Source: Aphelocoma coerulescens (taxonomy: Eukaryota > Chordata > Aves > Passeriformes > Corvidae). Taken from it: a DNA stretch of 64,000 nt. Both the position numbers and the translations under genes were made by a program. Positions 1 to 11,100 of this stretch are shown piece by piece. The notes beneath the pieces were generated by a model, which saw nothing but the letters and a program-made list of their open reading frames with translations, did no database searches and was not told the origin of the DNA. How positions within the stretch are numbered: position 1 is the stretch's first letter; every line of letters starts with the position of its first letter. Where the stretch lies: positions 1 through 64,000 of the forward strand of contig NW_027183575.1 in NCBI RefSeq assembly GCF_041296385.1, given 5' to 3'.

Positions 1-700
1 CGCAGAGCACCGGACTCGTGTCCGCAGCGTACAAACTGAGAAAGGAGCGTGGCTAGCACTCGCCTGCCTGCCCAATTCACGTTAGCATTGAGAAGGAGGA
101 AGTTCAACGACAACTACTTCCTTGTGCTACTACTTATCCTTCTTCCAACCATCCTTGGAAACTTTGGCGCTTAACTTTAGGCTTCGAGATGCAGCAAACA
201 CAGTGGTCGCTTCCAAGGAGAGGGGAAGTAGAGAGTGCAGCGGGGAGTTTAGGTGGCTTTACGTAAGGCAAGGGGAAGGTGCAGCCCAGCATTGGCTTTT
301 TCTTCTAGTTCTTTTCTTCAGGAGAGCAGCTAGCAAGCAGGCTGCGAGAGGCAACAATGGGATGGCTCGTCTGTCGGAGAAGCCGCAGTCTACAGTGCTG
401 CAGACTGCTGTGCACAGTTTTAATGCTGCTGTAAGTACACGGTACTTTTGGAACGTCTTCTCTCCTGACTCTCCCATCTCTGGGAGCTCTAGCTGCTTGA
501 ACCTGGCCACACTGAAGGTGTGTGGACGTGGTTGCGCTGCGAGTATCAAGTCTTCCAGAGAAGAGGGATAGTCAAGAAATGCTTTCTCACCTGGCCTATC
601 TCTCAGTCCGAACTGTGGCTGCAAACGCTGCGCTGCAAGGGTGGACTTACCCACTTGGACAGAATGTGATGATGCTCTAGATATAGTTGCGAAGGAAAGT
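1..700 (+). repeat. Diverged, inverted relative of the 1392-bp array unit
   Basis: The plus-strand translation from 122 to 571 aligns clearly with minus-strand translations of the tandem units (for example 44606-44851, then 44248-44634). Shared landmarks include an FxLRDA segment, an ECSG segment, LYVRQ and ARLSEK. The arm end is therefore an older copy of the array unit in opposite orientation. Reading frame is only partly kept between copies, so I treat this as repeat DNA and not as a gene. The right boundary is approximate. Confidence 0.7.
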
Positions 701-1990
701 GCTGCTCACTGGAATGTTTCGCCTAGTTCACAGACTTTAAAAGGACTAGGAAGGCCAACGCCTTGTTTTAGCACTTGTTCTCTGCGTGCAGCTGCTGGAT
801 GTTTGGAAGGGCTTTGGGATCCGCCAGAGGTGGAGGGTACGATGCTACAGAGAGCTTGAAGGAAAGCGCCTATCTCCAGGGCCTTTGATGCAGTTCAGCG
901 GGTGCGAGTGGCATGTTGAGCATGTTCATGATGGCACAGAAAAGGTTCTGAAAGAAAGAGGCCGTGCTGAAACTGCCTTTACTTTTGCCGCTTAGAAACT
1001 GCTCAGCCAACAATGAAAAGATTCGTCTTGCTTCCCCGCTACGCGCAGGGTTACATCCTTTTATGTCTCCAAGAGGCAGGATGCACAGCGGAGCTCTTCC
1101 ACCAACTGCTTCCACACGACTGGGGCCGCGCCAGCCAAGCGCTTTTTGCCGGGCACTGTCAGCGCTCATGGAAACAACCACACGACGGCGCTGCAGACTT
1201 GCAAAAGAAGGCCAAGCACCTGGCCCAGCTCGAAACCACCCCAAGGGCAGACAGAGGCAACTTGCAAACGGCCCTGCACTCAAATCAACGGTGTCAGGAC
1301 AAAAAGATTGCCCTCATCTTCCCCTTCCAAGAGCACACTCTTCTTTACACCACACCTCTTTGGCCCATACAAATCTTTTCCCTCTCGCAGATTCCGCCCA
1401 CCAACTTGAAACCATCTGGCAAAAACAGGGCTCAAAACAGTGCCAGCTGAGGAAGATCTTGCTGCCTACAACTTCACCTGCACCCCTCAAACTAGCAGCA
1501 CACACGCTGTTCTCAGCACTCTCCTTCTCAGCTCTAGGTACCATCCTAAGCCTTCCCTCTCCCAGAGTCAGGATCCAAAGGCAACGGCACCAGGGACTGC
1601 TCACACACTGAAGGCACCAGGACAAATAGCTTAAGAGCTTGGCCTTTGCATTCCCACTGACAGCTCAACAGCTCGAACCCAGAGAGAGCTCTGCCTGTTG
1701 GGAAAAGCCTTTAAAATCCCTAGGAGTACCTGATGTGCACATCCAAACCTGCCTTCCTTGCCAAAGAGAGCAACTACAAGCCCATCTCCAAAGAAACGGC
1801 ATCCCCTCCTCCAAAATACAACACATCCAGCGACTGATCCGCCTCCAGTATTGAATATGTCCAACAATTGCCCCCACACGCACAGGGGCCAGAAGAGAAA
1901 TGTCTTGCTGGACTATTCCTCCCCACAGTACCTTAACATCTGCTCCAGCAACACTGGCACTATGTCCTTGCCTTCCCAAGGAAAGGCACT
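700..1990. other. Arm sequence without recognisable gene
   Basis: Moderate-complexity sequence present in all three arms (arm 2 about 41590-42880, arm 3 about 53730-55020). Open frames exist on both strands, including a 215-codon frame at 964-1611. They overlap one another, lack known domains and show no codon-level constraint that I can see. I see no gene here. Confidence 0.6.
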
Positions 1991-3330
1991 CCGAGTCTCT
2001 TGGCCTTGCCTTGTCTAGTTCTTCTTAAGGTACCCTTGCTCTGCTTCCTTTGCCTACGTCTGCCTTGCCTCGCACTGCCTACAACTTGCTGGCTTTGCTT
2101 TGCCCAGCCTACCACTCTTTCCCTTGCCTTCCATGCAGGCAAGGCGCTGCAAACCGAGTGCAGGCAATTGTGGGCAAGTCAAGGGAGAGGTAGGCAAGGC
2201 CAGAGCAGTGAGGGGAAAGCAAATGGAGTGGTAGACAAGAGAAGGTCCAGAAGTTAGAGGCAAGGCTGGCTGTAGGAAGGAAGGGCCACTGATGGGAAGG
2301 CCAGGCAGAAACAGGAAGGGCTCAGCAAGCCAAGGCCCTGGAGGAAAACAGTAGGCAGGTCATATGCTGGGCATGGCCGTGCAAAGGAATGCAAGGCTCC
2401 AGAGGGCTAGCAGGGCAAGGCAAGGCAACTGTTGTGTTGCCAAGGCAAGGCCAGGCAAGGCAGGTGAGAAGTACATTCAAGGACTGCTGGTACACAAAAG
2501 TGGCCAGGACCAAGTGCTCTGTGTGGCCTTGATCCCGCGTGGGTCATCTCTCCTCTGTACCTAAAAGACTTGAGCTACCTGCTTTCCCTTGTATGCAAAA
2601 GAACTCTCTTTCTGGTCCCCGAGCTCAAGGGCAAAATGTGAATTGCCCCTCCAAGGTTCAAGACATGCAAGGATTGCTCCCAGACAAAGGCTGCCCACAG
2701 AGATGAGTGTGGCAACATGCGTCCTCCCCTGGTCTTCCTCTCATGGGATCCTGAAACACCGGAGATGCTTGAGAGCTTTGAGATTCCTCGGAGGAGCAGA
2801 AAGGGCAGGGCAAGGCCCAGAAATGTCATTGAAAAGGGGTGTTGAATTCCAGGTGGGGGAGGGGTGAGCAAGGTCATGCAAGGCAAGGGAGGGGTTCAAG
2901 GGCAAGGCAAGGCAAGTGGTGGCTTTGCGAGGCGAGGCAAGGCAATGAGGGTCCTAGAAGGAAAAGGAAAGGTGAGGCCAGACCTAGACGAATGTGAAAG
3001 GAAGTCAGGTGGGGGATGGGTGAGCAAGTCAGTGCAAGGCAGGGGAGAAAAGGCAGGTTGAGGGAAGGCTACAGAGGGGGCAGCAAGGAAATGCAAGGCA
3101 TGGGGAAGCATGCGAGGAGTGGGTGCTGCCAGCCGGTGGGGATGGCAGGGGCGGGGCCACTGCAAGTAGCATGGTGGGGATGTGGAGGGGGTGTTAGTGT
3201 GCGGGAGGTGTGTGTGTGTGTGTGTGCAGTGGAGTGCAGGGTAAGTGCAGGTGTGTGTGTGCGTATACGGGGGTTTTGTGCCAGGTGCTGTGCCGGGGAG
3301 AGCCGTTCCACCGCAAGGAAGGTGTGGGCG
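1990..3330. repeat. CAAGG-rich low-complexity tract
   Basis: Dense irregular repetition of GGCAAGG/CAAGGC motifs on the plus strand, with the complementary CCTTGCC in the first 170 bases, so the strand bias switches near 2150. It is degenerate, with no fixed period. It is present in arm 2 (about 40187-41590) and arm 3 (about 55020-56360). Confidence 0.8.
3207..3226 (+). repeat. (TG)n microsatellite
   Basis: A short TG run, matched in arm 3 near 56238-56257. In arm 2 it is the CA run at about 40290-40311, which is slightly longer. Confidence 0.85.
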
Positions 3331-3770
3331 TGAAAGGAGTAAGATAGATGTGTCTTTACAAAGAGACCGTGTGAATCTCTCCTTAGACAAGGCTAGGAAT
3401 TTACAGGGGGGGAAGTAACAGAAGAAAGTATTCGTTCTAGAAACTGTTACTAATCAACAGAGACTGTTGCTCAGCCAAGGCCCTGCTAAATTCCCGAACC
3501 TAGAGCAAGGCAGCAAAGACTTCCCAGCATTAGGAATAGTTTGGTTTTCTTCCTTTTCCATTCCAAAAGGGGAGTGCATATTAGAGGGGGGCGTAGAGTA
3601 GGCAGTTCCGGAAGTCTGTAATTCCCGAGTACCTCAGAGGGTGCTGTTGCCAGGAACTTAACATCAGAAGGGGGCTGCTTCCCGCAATCATTTGAGAGAC
3701 TCCATGGCAAAAGCCCCATGGCCTCTCCCTGGAGTTGAAGAATGTTACAGGACTCCTCTGTCTCCTTTTT
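3331..3770 (+). mobile_element. ERV-3 5' LTR, arm 1
   Basis: This region aligns along its length with 6973-7436: shared blocks TTTACAAAGAGACCGTGTG, TGTTACTAATCA, AACCTAGAGCAAGGCA, TGCATATTAGAGGGGGGCG and GGACTCCTCTGTCTCCTTTT. The two copies flank retroviral integrase and env remnants, so they are read as the LTR pair of one old provirus. By eye they differ at well over 10 percent of positions plus indels. Exact ends and a target-site duplication could not be fixed. Confidence 0.75.
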
Positions 3771-4800
3771 GGTGGATGAAGAAACTCAGAAAGCCACACT
3801 TCTGCCAGAACTCTCCAAGATGCCCCCTTTGCTCCCCGTGACTCCATCACTGCCCAGGAAGCTGTCTTTTCTACCACAGCAGTTTGACATACAGTTAAAA
3901 GTCGTGTGGCAGAGAAAAAAGGCAAGAATTGGTTTCCAAGGGATGGCAAACAAGAGATACCAGAACCTTTGGCCCTACCAATATTAAAGCAACTCCATTA
4001 AGAGAGTTCTTGCACTTCCTGAGGATTGGCAGAAGCCTATCTCATGATGTATGTTGCTGGGGGTCTTTTTAGACTGGCAAAAGGAGCTGTTGAAGGTTGC
4101 TTGATCTGTGCTAAAGCCAACAGCCAAGTTACAAAGTAACTTGCTAGAGGAGGGAGGCCTTGGGCTGCATGGCCCTTCCAAAGATACCAGGTGGATTTTC
4201 CGGAGATGCCCCAAGTGGCAAGGCTTAATATCTTCTGGTAATCGTATGTCAGCTAGCAAGGTGGCCAGAAGTATTTCCAACTACTTCAGTAATGACAGGA
4301 TCTGTTCTTAAGGCATTTTTGGAACAAATCATTCCAAGATACAGCATTGTAGAAGCAATAGATTCAGATAGGGGAACTCATTTTGCAGGAAAGATCCTTC
4401 AAGGGGTTTTGGCTTCTTTAGGAACACAATGGAACCTCCATAGGCCCTGGCACCCCCAGAGCTCGGCTCGGGTAGAAAACAATGAAGAGAGAAATAAACA
4501 CCTTTTGAAGCTGGTAATAGAAACCAAGATGCCATGGGTAGGGCTTTGGACATTGGCTTTGGTGAGAATGAGGGCCCAAGCCAGAAGAGAGATTCAGTTA
4601 TCTCCCTTTCAATCGTTGTTTGCAATTGCCCTCCTGGTAAGTCTCCACCCAGTGGGGGGGGTAGAGGCAAGTGATGCATTTTTAAAACCATCTGTGGCCA
4701 GGATCCTGCTTCTTGTGAAACCCCTTCAACAGGAAACTCAGCTGGCGCAAGCCCGGCCTTTGGACTTTGCTGCTTTTAACATCCAACCAGGAGATTGAGT
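3771..4800 (+). pseudogene. ERV-3 pol remnant (integrase), arm 1
   Basis: A decayed retroviral integrase read in shifting frames. The clearest part is 4292-4798: a core-domain stretch with QIIPRY, then DSDRGTHF (second catalytic Asp), then HRPWHPQSSARVE ending in the expected Glu. An upstream strip at about 4108-4300 holds the region around the first catalytic Asp but is frameshifted. No gag, protease or reverse transcriptase is recognisable between the 5' LTR and the integrase, so roughly the first half of the provirus has been deleted or has decayed beyond recognition. The element is gammaretrovirus-like. It is clearly inactive. Confidence 0.85.
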
Positions 4801-5269
4801 CCTAATTAAGGAGTAGAAAGAAGCGCCAGTGCTGGTGAAATGGCGTGGCCCATTCCAAGTGTCACTGACGACAGAAAACAGCCGTCAAGTAAGCTGAACA
4901 CAGGTGAACCCGTCACTCTCGGGTCAAGGTCTCTGAAGCCTCGGAGATTTGCACATCTCAGCTGGAGGAGAAGGCCGGGAGGCCGTGACTGACACTCTGC
5001 AGGAGTGGGCCGGAGCAGTAGGCAGTGCTTCGACATCGGAAGAAGCCCCGCAGTCCTACCTTCAGACCGTCTGCTGAAATAGACTGTAAAGGCATCCCTC
5101 CTCTAGAATCTCCACTCACTTGGGGGCTAATACTTGTGGCCATTTTGTTACGTTAAGTGGTTTCTGTGTCTTCAATTGCCACAGGTGCTGCAGAAGACAA
5201 CGGGAAAATTAGACTAGCTAATTAGATGACACTATTAAAACATTTTCCTTACTAATTCTACTTTGATAT

Positions 5270-6840
5270 GGTCAGCTGAGTTTAGGCCAGGAGTGGGAGA
5301 ATCAATTTGCAGCCTTAGGAGAAGAAGTAGCAAAAGTTTTTAACCTTAGCAATTGCTGGCTCTGTGGAAGGCCAGGAGGATCTGAAGAGTGGCCATAGTT
5401 GGCTAGCCCAGCTGAACCTAAATGGTGGGTCAATGTGAGGGCCCACAGTGGGATGGGATTTGGGGCCAAAGAAGGAAGTTCACGGCCACTTCATTCTTCT
5501 CCAACAGGCACTTATTGCCTAATAGGATAGGGCGTGTCTATGTAGGAAAAGGCAATTGTCAATTGACTTTCCCTCTGGGCTTGAACAACTGGGTTTGGAC
5601 CCCCAATTGCCCTCCTTCCAATTGTTCCAAATATCAAGGCAAATGCAATCAAATACCTGTTCGGCTCACTAACAGTAGCTGCGTAAGGCATTCTTATCAC
5701 ACTTACCAAAAATATTTGGAAGCCTGTAAAGCAATGGGGAGGGACAAGGGGTTTTTTTGACCACCTGTTTTTGAGCAGTCCCCACAAAAATTCCACAAGT
5801 AGAAGACATGTTGTTTGTGATTATCAGTGGGAATGGCCACACCGGATTGGAACTCAAAGCCTTTTAGTGAGTTCTGCTCCAAATCCAACCAAGCAGCTTG
5901 CAGATGTAAATGTAGGTGGGAACCCTGTGCGGGAGCTTGGAAATGCAAATGCTGGGACCCTTATGGTGGGGCAACTCTTGTTGGAGGACCGTTAGGCCCG
6001 GGAATCCTGCTGTATTTTGAGCCACCAATTGATGACCATGGGTAGGTTCCTTTGCTAATGGAACACGGGCTTTGAAAGGACAGTATTGGATTTGTGGCCA
6101 ACATGCTTAGCTCAGGTTACCTCCAAACTGGTCAGGGATATGGTATATTTAGTAGACTGTTGTTCTTTTTGCTACTACAAGTTCTGGGAAATCGCTTAGG
6201 AATCAAAATCTGTGATGATTTAATTAGAGAAAAGCAGTCAGCTGATGCAGCCCTGGCTGGAGGGAGCACCCCAAAACGGGGAAATGATGAACGGCCAACA
6301 GAACAAGTTACCCAACACGATGGACCAGCCCCTTGGAAACCTAAGGAATTAATCCCAGATGCCTGGGAACCCATTTATCATTTGAAGGAGATAATTAGGT
6401 TACAAGCTGTCTCGGAAATAATTACCAACCAGCCAGCCACAGCGCTTGACCTTTTTGCTGAGCAACCCACTTAAATGAGGAAAGCGGTATTTCAACATTG
6501 GATGGTATTAGATTATCTGTTGGCAGAAGAAGGAGGAGTTTGTGGGAAATTAAATGACTCGAGCTGCTGTTTGCAAGCAGATGACAGCGGAAAAGTGGTC
6601 AAACAAATAACAAAGGAAATAACGTCAGCTCGTGGACCTGTCCAAATGTTGAAAGGATGGGAATGGGACATATTTTCATAGTTAACTGGCCAGCTATGGG
6701 CTAAATGAATACGATTTCTCCTCTTATATGCTATCGCAATTCTCATCTTTTTACCATGCGTGACACCATGCTGGCTGCAGCTCTTTCAGCAGGTGCTCAA
6801 GGGGATGCCGCTAGCAGCCATGCCTACCTGATCCAGAAAT
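5270..6840 (+). pseudogene. ERV-3 env remnant, arm 1
   Basis: A broken envelope gene. The surface-subunit part (about 5340-6050) has a CWLCG motif, the isomerase-type CxxC seen in gamma-type surface proteins, and many Cys and N-glycosylation sites; it is interrupted by stops and frame changes. The transmembrane part (6300-6700) contains a heptad-rich segment, then [12 protein letters not shown] and, after seven residues, a CC pair. That spacing (C-X7-CC) is one longer than the usual gammaretroviral C-X6-CC. A stop separates 6474 from the frame resuming at 6475, and another at about 6680 precedes the membrane anchor. It is not functional. Confidence 0.85.
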
Positions 6841-6972
6841 GACTACAAAAGGACAGAAAAGAATGTCACTGCAAATAATAGCAAAACCCAAGAAGACTCC
6901 AGAAGAAAAAATTAAATCCATGGTAATTAAGGTTTGTAAAGACAAATACAGAGCAAATAAAAAGAGGAGGGA

Positions 6973-7436
6973 TTAAAAGGAATGAGATGGATGAGTCTTT
7001 ACAAAGAGACCGTGTGAATCGGCCTGTAGACAAGGCTAGGAAGTTATGGCTAGTGAAGTAACAGAAGAAACTAGGAGTTCTCTAGAACTGTTACTAATCA
7101 TCAGAGACTGTTGATTAATCAAGGCCGTGTTAAATTCCTGAACCTAGAGCAAGGCAACAAAGACTTAAGAGCATTAGGAATGGGGTTCTTTTCTTTCTTC
7201 TCGATGCCAAGAGGGGGGTGCATATTAGAGGGGGGCGCATAGAGTAGGCAGTTCCGGAAGTCTGTATCTCCCGAATACCTCAGCCAGTGGGGAAAAGGAA
7301 GAGGGTGCTGTGGCCGGGAACTTGGCATCAAAAGGGGGCTGCATCCCGCAACCGTTTGACAGACGCCATGGGAAAAGCCCCATGGACTCTCCCTGTAGTC
7401 GAAGAATGTTGCAGGACTCCTCTGTCTCCTTTTCGG
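6973..7436 (+). mobile_element. ERV-3 3' LTR, arm 1
   Basis: Partner of the LTR at 3331-3770. It is preceded by a purine-rich tract (AAAAAGAGGAGGGA at about 6958-6972), a plausible polypurine tract. It ends close to GTCTCCTTTT, where the CpG-rich host sequence begins. Confidence 0.75.
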
Positions 7437-8430
7437 ATATAAACCTCAGGCATCGTGGATTAATTTTCCCTAACGGCAGCGACCTGCCGCGTGGTCTCCG
7501 TGCTCCTCTCCAGCCCCCCGGGACGTGTAAAATAGTTCCCAGCGGCTCCCACCGCGCGTTGCAGACGGCTGCGCGGCCCCGGGGCTGCCCGCAGTGCTCC
7601 CCTGCCCCGCCAGGGCTGCCCGCGGGCTGCGGAGCCGCCTCGCCACCGGCGCGGCCAGGGCCGGGGCCCTTCTCGACAGCAGCCGAGGGGCTGCGGAGCG
7701 GGCGGCTGCCGGACGATCAGCTATTTTATGCCGCGCGGTGCTGCCGCCTCCATCTAGCTCTCCATCACGCCGCCGCCCGCCGCCCGCCTGGCGCGCTCAC
7801 GCTCGGCCGCGCTCGCCGCCCGCCCAGCCTCGCCGGAAGCTCTCCCGCCCGTGCTGTGCCCCGGCTCCGCCGGCAGCTCGGCAGGGCCCGGCCGCACGCG
7901 TGCTGCGTGGCTCGGAGCAGCCGCGTTGCGCCGCAGGCGACGGGGAAGGCGGGGCGGGCCGGCGCCATCGTGGTAGCGCGAGGAGAGGAGCGCCCGGGCG
8001 GGGCGGCGAGCGGCGCGGCGGTGAGCGCTTCTGCTTCCTGTCGCTCGGCGGCCGCCCACGGCAGGTGCCGTGTGACCCCGCGGAGCGGCCGGGCCGGCCG
8101 GGCGGTGCGCGGCGAGGCTTTCGGCCAGCGGCGACCACAGCGAGAGGCTGCTGGCACTGCCCGTGCCGGTGGAGAGAGCGGGGATCCGAGGCCGGCCTTC
8201 CCCGGGCGACGAGGGGAGGCCGCCTTTGCCGCGCTGCCCTCCGTGCAGCATGTGGCCGATTCCGGCGAACCCGGGGTCTCCGGAGCGGCGCGGGCGGGAG
8301 GGAGTGGGGAGCGCGCTCGGTGCCGTGCCGGCCGCTCCCGGCCAGCGCTGCGCTGCGCCGAGGCGTTTTCCCGCCCGTCCTGGGAAGGACATAAGCGACA
8401 CCGTAGTTGGAGCTTAGCTGTCAGGGGGAA
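7437..8430. promoter_or_regulatory. CpG island, arm 1 (candidate promoter)
   Basis: About 1 kb of very GC- and CpG-rich DNA with abrupt edges, unlike everything around it, kept in all three arms. On the minus strand a start codon in the context CCACGATGGCGCC lies near 7969, followed about 170 bases later by a GAGC/GTGAGC donor-like site; an ATAAAATA box lies further downstream on that strand. On the plus strand GCGGCG/GTGAGC near 8020 is another donor-like site. This looks like a CpG-island promoter with one or two first exons, possibly bidirectional. The long open frames on both strands are expected from GC richness and are not evidence of protein. I cannot name a gene. Confidence 0.55.
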
Positions 8431-8441
8431 CAACTTCTCTC

Positions 8442-9099
8442 TGTGAAAAACGAAGTTCACTCTCCTGTGAGAATTTAAAGGGGTTTAATATAAAGACAAT
8501 AAGAGACACATCAAATAAAGCAACGGGGTAACAGCCAGTTGCCTTGGCGCTCTGCCAAGAGCACACCTGATGCCAGAGGTCAGTCCTTTTTATACCGTTT
8601 TTACTGTCTGTTCTTTATTCATATTAAAACTTTTCCTGGAGCTGTTCTGCATGGCCACTCCTTGGTTCCGCCTTTTTAGAGCGTGCCTAGTCTTCTGCCT
8701 TGTGGTTTTATTTCTCTTGATTCTTGGGGTTGGGCCCGCTAGGCAAGAGTCGATGGTAGGGTGGATTTCTTAATTCTCCAGACAGTCAGGGCTGATTGCA
8801 GCTTTGGGCCTCTTCGTCTCTCCGGGCAGAGTGGTGATAAAATCTCCCGGACTCTCCTGGCCGCCCGTTCTCCGGGCGGAGTAGCCTTTGGGCCCTTTTG
8901 CTCCCTAGACAAAGTGTTGATTAGCAGCTTTTCGGGCCTCATCCTCTGTTCGTTTGGAGGTTATCTTACGTGCTCACACTTGCTAACATTCTTGCTAAAA
9001 AGAGAGAAAACTACATCCACACAGCAGAAAGCATTTCTAACGTTATATAATATCTACTTTATACTTTGCGAGAAGCTAATATAATATATGTTTATAACA
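8442..9099 (-). mobile_element. ERV-1 3' LTR
   Basis: A 658-bp LTR bounded by TG and CA. On the sense (minus) strand a TATAAAAA box lies at 8594-8587 and an ATTAAA polyadenylation signal at 8489-8484, giving U3 of about 500 bases. The internal edge abuts a polypurine tract. The same LTR in arm 3 is 61473-62130. Confidence 0.93.
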
Positions 9100-9115
9100 A
9101 TCCCCCCTTTTCTAT
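9100..9115 (-). other. ERV-1 polypurine tract
   Basis: On the sense strand AGAAAAGGGGGGAT immediately precedes the 3' LTR. This is the standard site where plus-strand DNA synthesis is primed. Confidence 0.85.
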
Positions 9116-9116
9116 T

Positions 9117-11100
9117 TTATAAATCATTTGGCTTGAGCAATAATTCTTTTTTCTTGGCTTCTAATGTCTGTTCGTTCTTTTCACAGATCAATTTGGCTTC
9201 TTCAAGAGGGTCTTTTGTATCACTTTGTCTTTTTAATACCATAATTTTTTGTGCTGTTCCAGACATAGCCAACTTTGGGTCAGTAGGCATTGCCACAACT
9301 TGCATGCCTTGAACTATGCTGGTGATTAGCCGAATAAAGCAGGGGATCAAGCAAGGGAGAAATATTAGACTAGCTGTAGCACATAAGAGGAAGAAACCTA
9401 GCTTCTTCCACCATTCTTTCCCCAATATGCCATCCCACCAGTTAGCAGACATCATTGATTCCCATTTTTGGACTGGTACATGGGCTATTTTTCTGATTTG
9501 GTTGGCCATATCTAGAACGGCATCCCCATTGTCATCAATTTTTAAACAACAGTCCGATGTATTGAACTTCCTGCACACACCGCCTTCTTCGGCCAGTAAA
9601 TAGTCTAAAGCCAGCCTATTTTGATGTATTGCAGCTCTGGTTTGGCGTTGCTGGCTGACTATTAATTCCATAGCCCCAGCTGTTTCATTGGTTATGATTT
9701 CTACAAGAGCTTGGAGTCTGATGATACGATTCAGCATGTAAATTGGGGTCTGATATCCCCAACTTCCATCTTGTGCTTAGGTAGCTGGCCCATCTGTTTC
9801 TAATATTCGTTCAGGGGGCCATTCCTCATCTTTCCATTTTTGGAATCCTCCAATTAAATCTCTTTTCTTTCTTTTGAAGTCTTCATAGAGAGGTATACCT
9901 AATTGATCTCCCACTGGTTCTGGGAAAAGGAAAAACCCTGGTTGAATGATTCTTAGTGTACAACTCCCTTTCCAATGTGAAGGGAGTCTTGGGGATGCCC
10001 TTTTCCCACATATCCAAAAGAAGCCATCTGGTGCTTTCCAATAATCACCTTCTTGTTGATTTATATTCTCCCCAAATTTGGCTATTTCTGGGATTCCAAA
10101 ATAAGGATTTTTCCTCGTGTCATTACACGGAAAGAGTCCAACTTCATGATCATATACACAGTCTTTTCCTTTTTTCTGGGCTCAATACCAAGTTGGTTTT
10201 TCTGGGACCCACCACCTTGAAGTTTTGTTACTCACTTTATAGCTTTTACAGGGAGTGTTTCCTACTTCATTAAGAAAGTTTATCCCAGTTCGCCAGAGGC
10301 ATTCTTCCCCTATCACTGTTGAACTTAAAATCCACCCCTCAGGTCGGTTCCCCCCTCTTATATTTGTCCGGTTCCATTTAAGGAGTTCTACCGGGCCTAC
10401 GCTGCTACCTTTCCGTGGCCATTCTTCTGTCATTAAAGCTCCTCCACAGACCCAACAGTTGGTTATGTTAAGTTCTTTACCTATCCTCTCCCCCAATTCC
10501 ACAAACAGGTTTTTTCCTAACCTTGGGGTTTTTTCCTCTTTGTTGTTTGAGCTTTGCATACAGGTCCTGGCGTGGTGAGGTGAATATAGGGCGAGGTTGC
10601 TGTGCTGGCTTTGTATCTTTACTTACCACTTGCTCTTTTACCAAATCTTGGACTGTTCCCCTGGTGGCAGCTGTGGAGCAAATCTATTTTTCTCCTTTTG
10701 GACAATTGCTTCTTAGTCTGTTTCCACTTGTTCCTAAATTTTCTGTAATCCAATATTTTTCTCCTTTATGCATGCAAATACCTAATTTGGATGAGTCATA
10801 ACAGTGACTGTTGGTATGGGTATGAGTAATAAGAAAGAAGCCCCGGTGTCTTTCCATGTAGAGCTTTCGATAGCATTTGTAACATGGTCTTGCCGGTGTC
10901 CCAAAAGGGACCAGGAGAAGTGACAAAAGAAGGAATAACAGAGGTCCGGCATGGCTTATACTCCCACCTCCCTTGCCTATGAGGTTGCAACCCATAGCAG
11001 GTGTATTGGATCTTCTCGGTGGCGAGTACAGTGGCCGACCCGGTCTTGCCCTCTATTTCCTTGTCACTTCCTTTGTAGCTTTTAGGCAAATTTCTTTTGG
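9117..11100 (-). pseudogene. ERV-1 env (defective)
   Basis: Gamma-type envelope gene in pieces. Surface-subunit pieces lie at about 11089-10684 and 10559-10182; the latter carries a CWVCGG motif, the CxxC isomerase-type motif typical of gamma-type surface proteins. A basic KRKKR cleavage-like site lies near 9870. The transmembrane piece, 9737-9117, has a heptad-rich stretch, a [17 protein letters not shown] segment in the position of the immunosuppressive-like domain, then seven residues before a CC pair, and a hydrophobic anchor ([20 protein letters not shown]). In-frame stops occur near 10180 and 9780, and the surface part changes frame near 10680-10800. It is probably non-functional. ERV-3 env shares the same C-X7-CC spacing, so the two are related lineages. 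Confidence 0.88.

Larger units (their letters stand above)
1..8441 (+). repeat. Palindrome/amplicon arm 1 (host part left of ERV-1)
   Basis: This block is repeated inverted at about 35080-43580 (arm 2) and direct at 53031-61472 (arm 3). Paired coordinates sum to 43580 near the outer end and to about 43517 further in; the shift comes mainly from a 60-bp duplication in arm 2. The offset to arm 3 is 53030, becoming 53031 after a one-base change in a G-run near 4660. By eye the copies differ by scattered substitutions and a few small indels. The arm holds an array-related end, a CAAGG-rich tract, an old ERV and a CpG island. The rest of the arm resumes at 28089, beyond the ERV-1 insertion. Confidence 0.95.

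Noticed and set aside
870..1625. Frames of 103-215 codons conserved in all three arms as host genes
   Set aside because: Conservation is fully explained by recent duplication. The frames overlap on opposite strands and show no domain or exon signals.
7310..8460. Very long overlapping open frames (up to 378 codons) on both strands of the CpG island, repeated in all arms
   Set aside because: Stop codons are rare in GC-rich DNA; the frames overlap on both strands, are Ala/Arg/Pro/Gly-rich and have no domains. Only a short first exon near the ATG on the minus strand is kept as a possibility.
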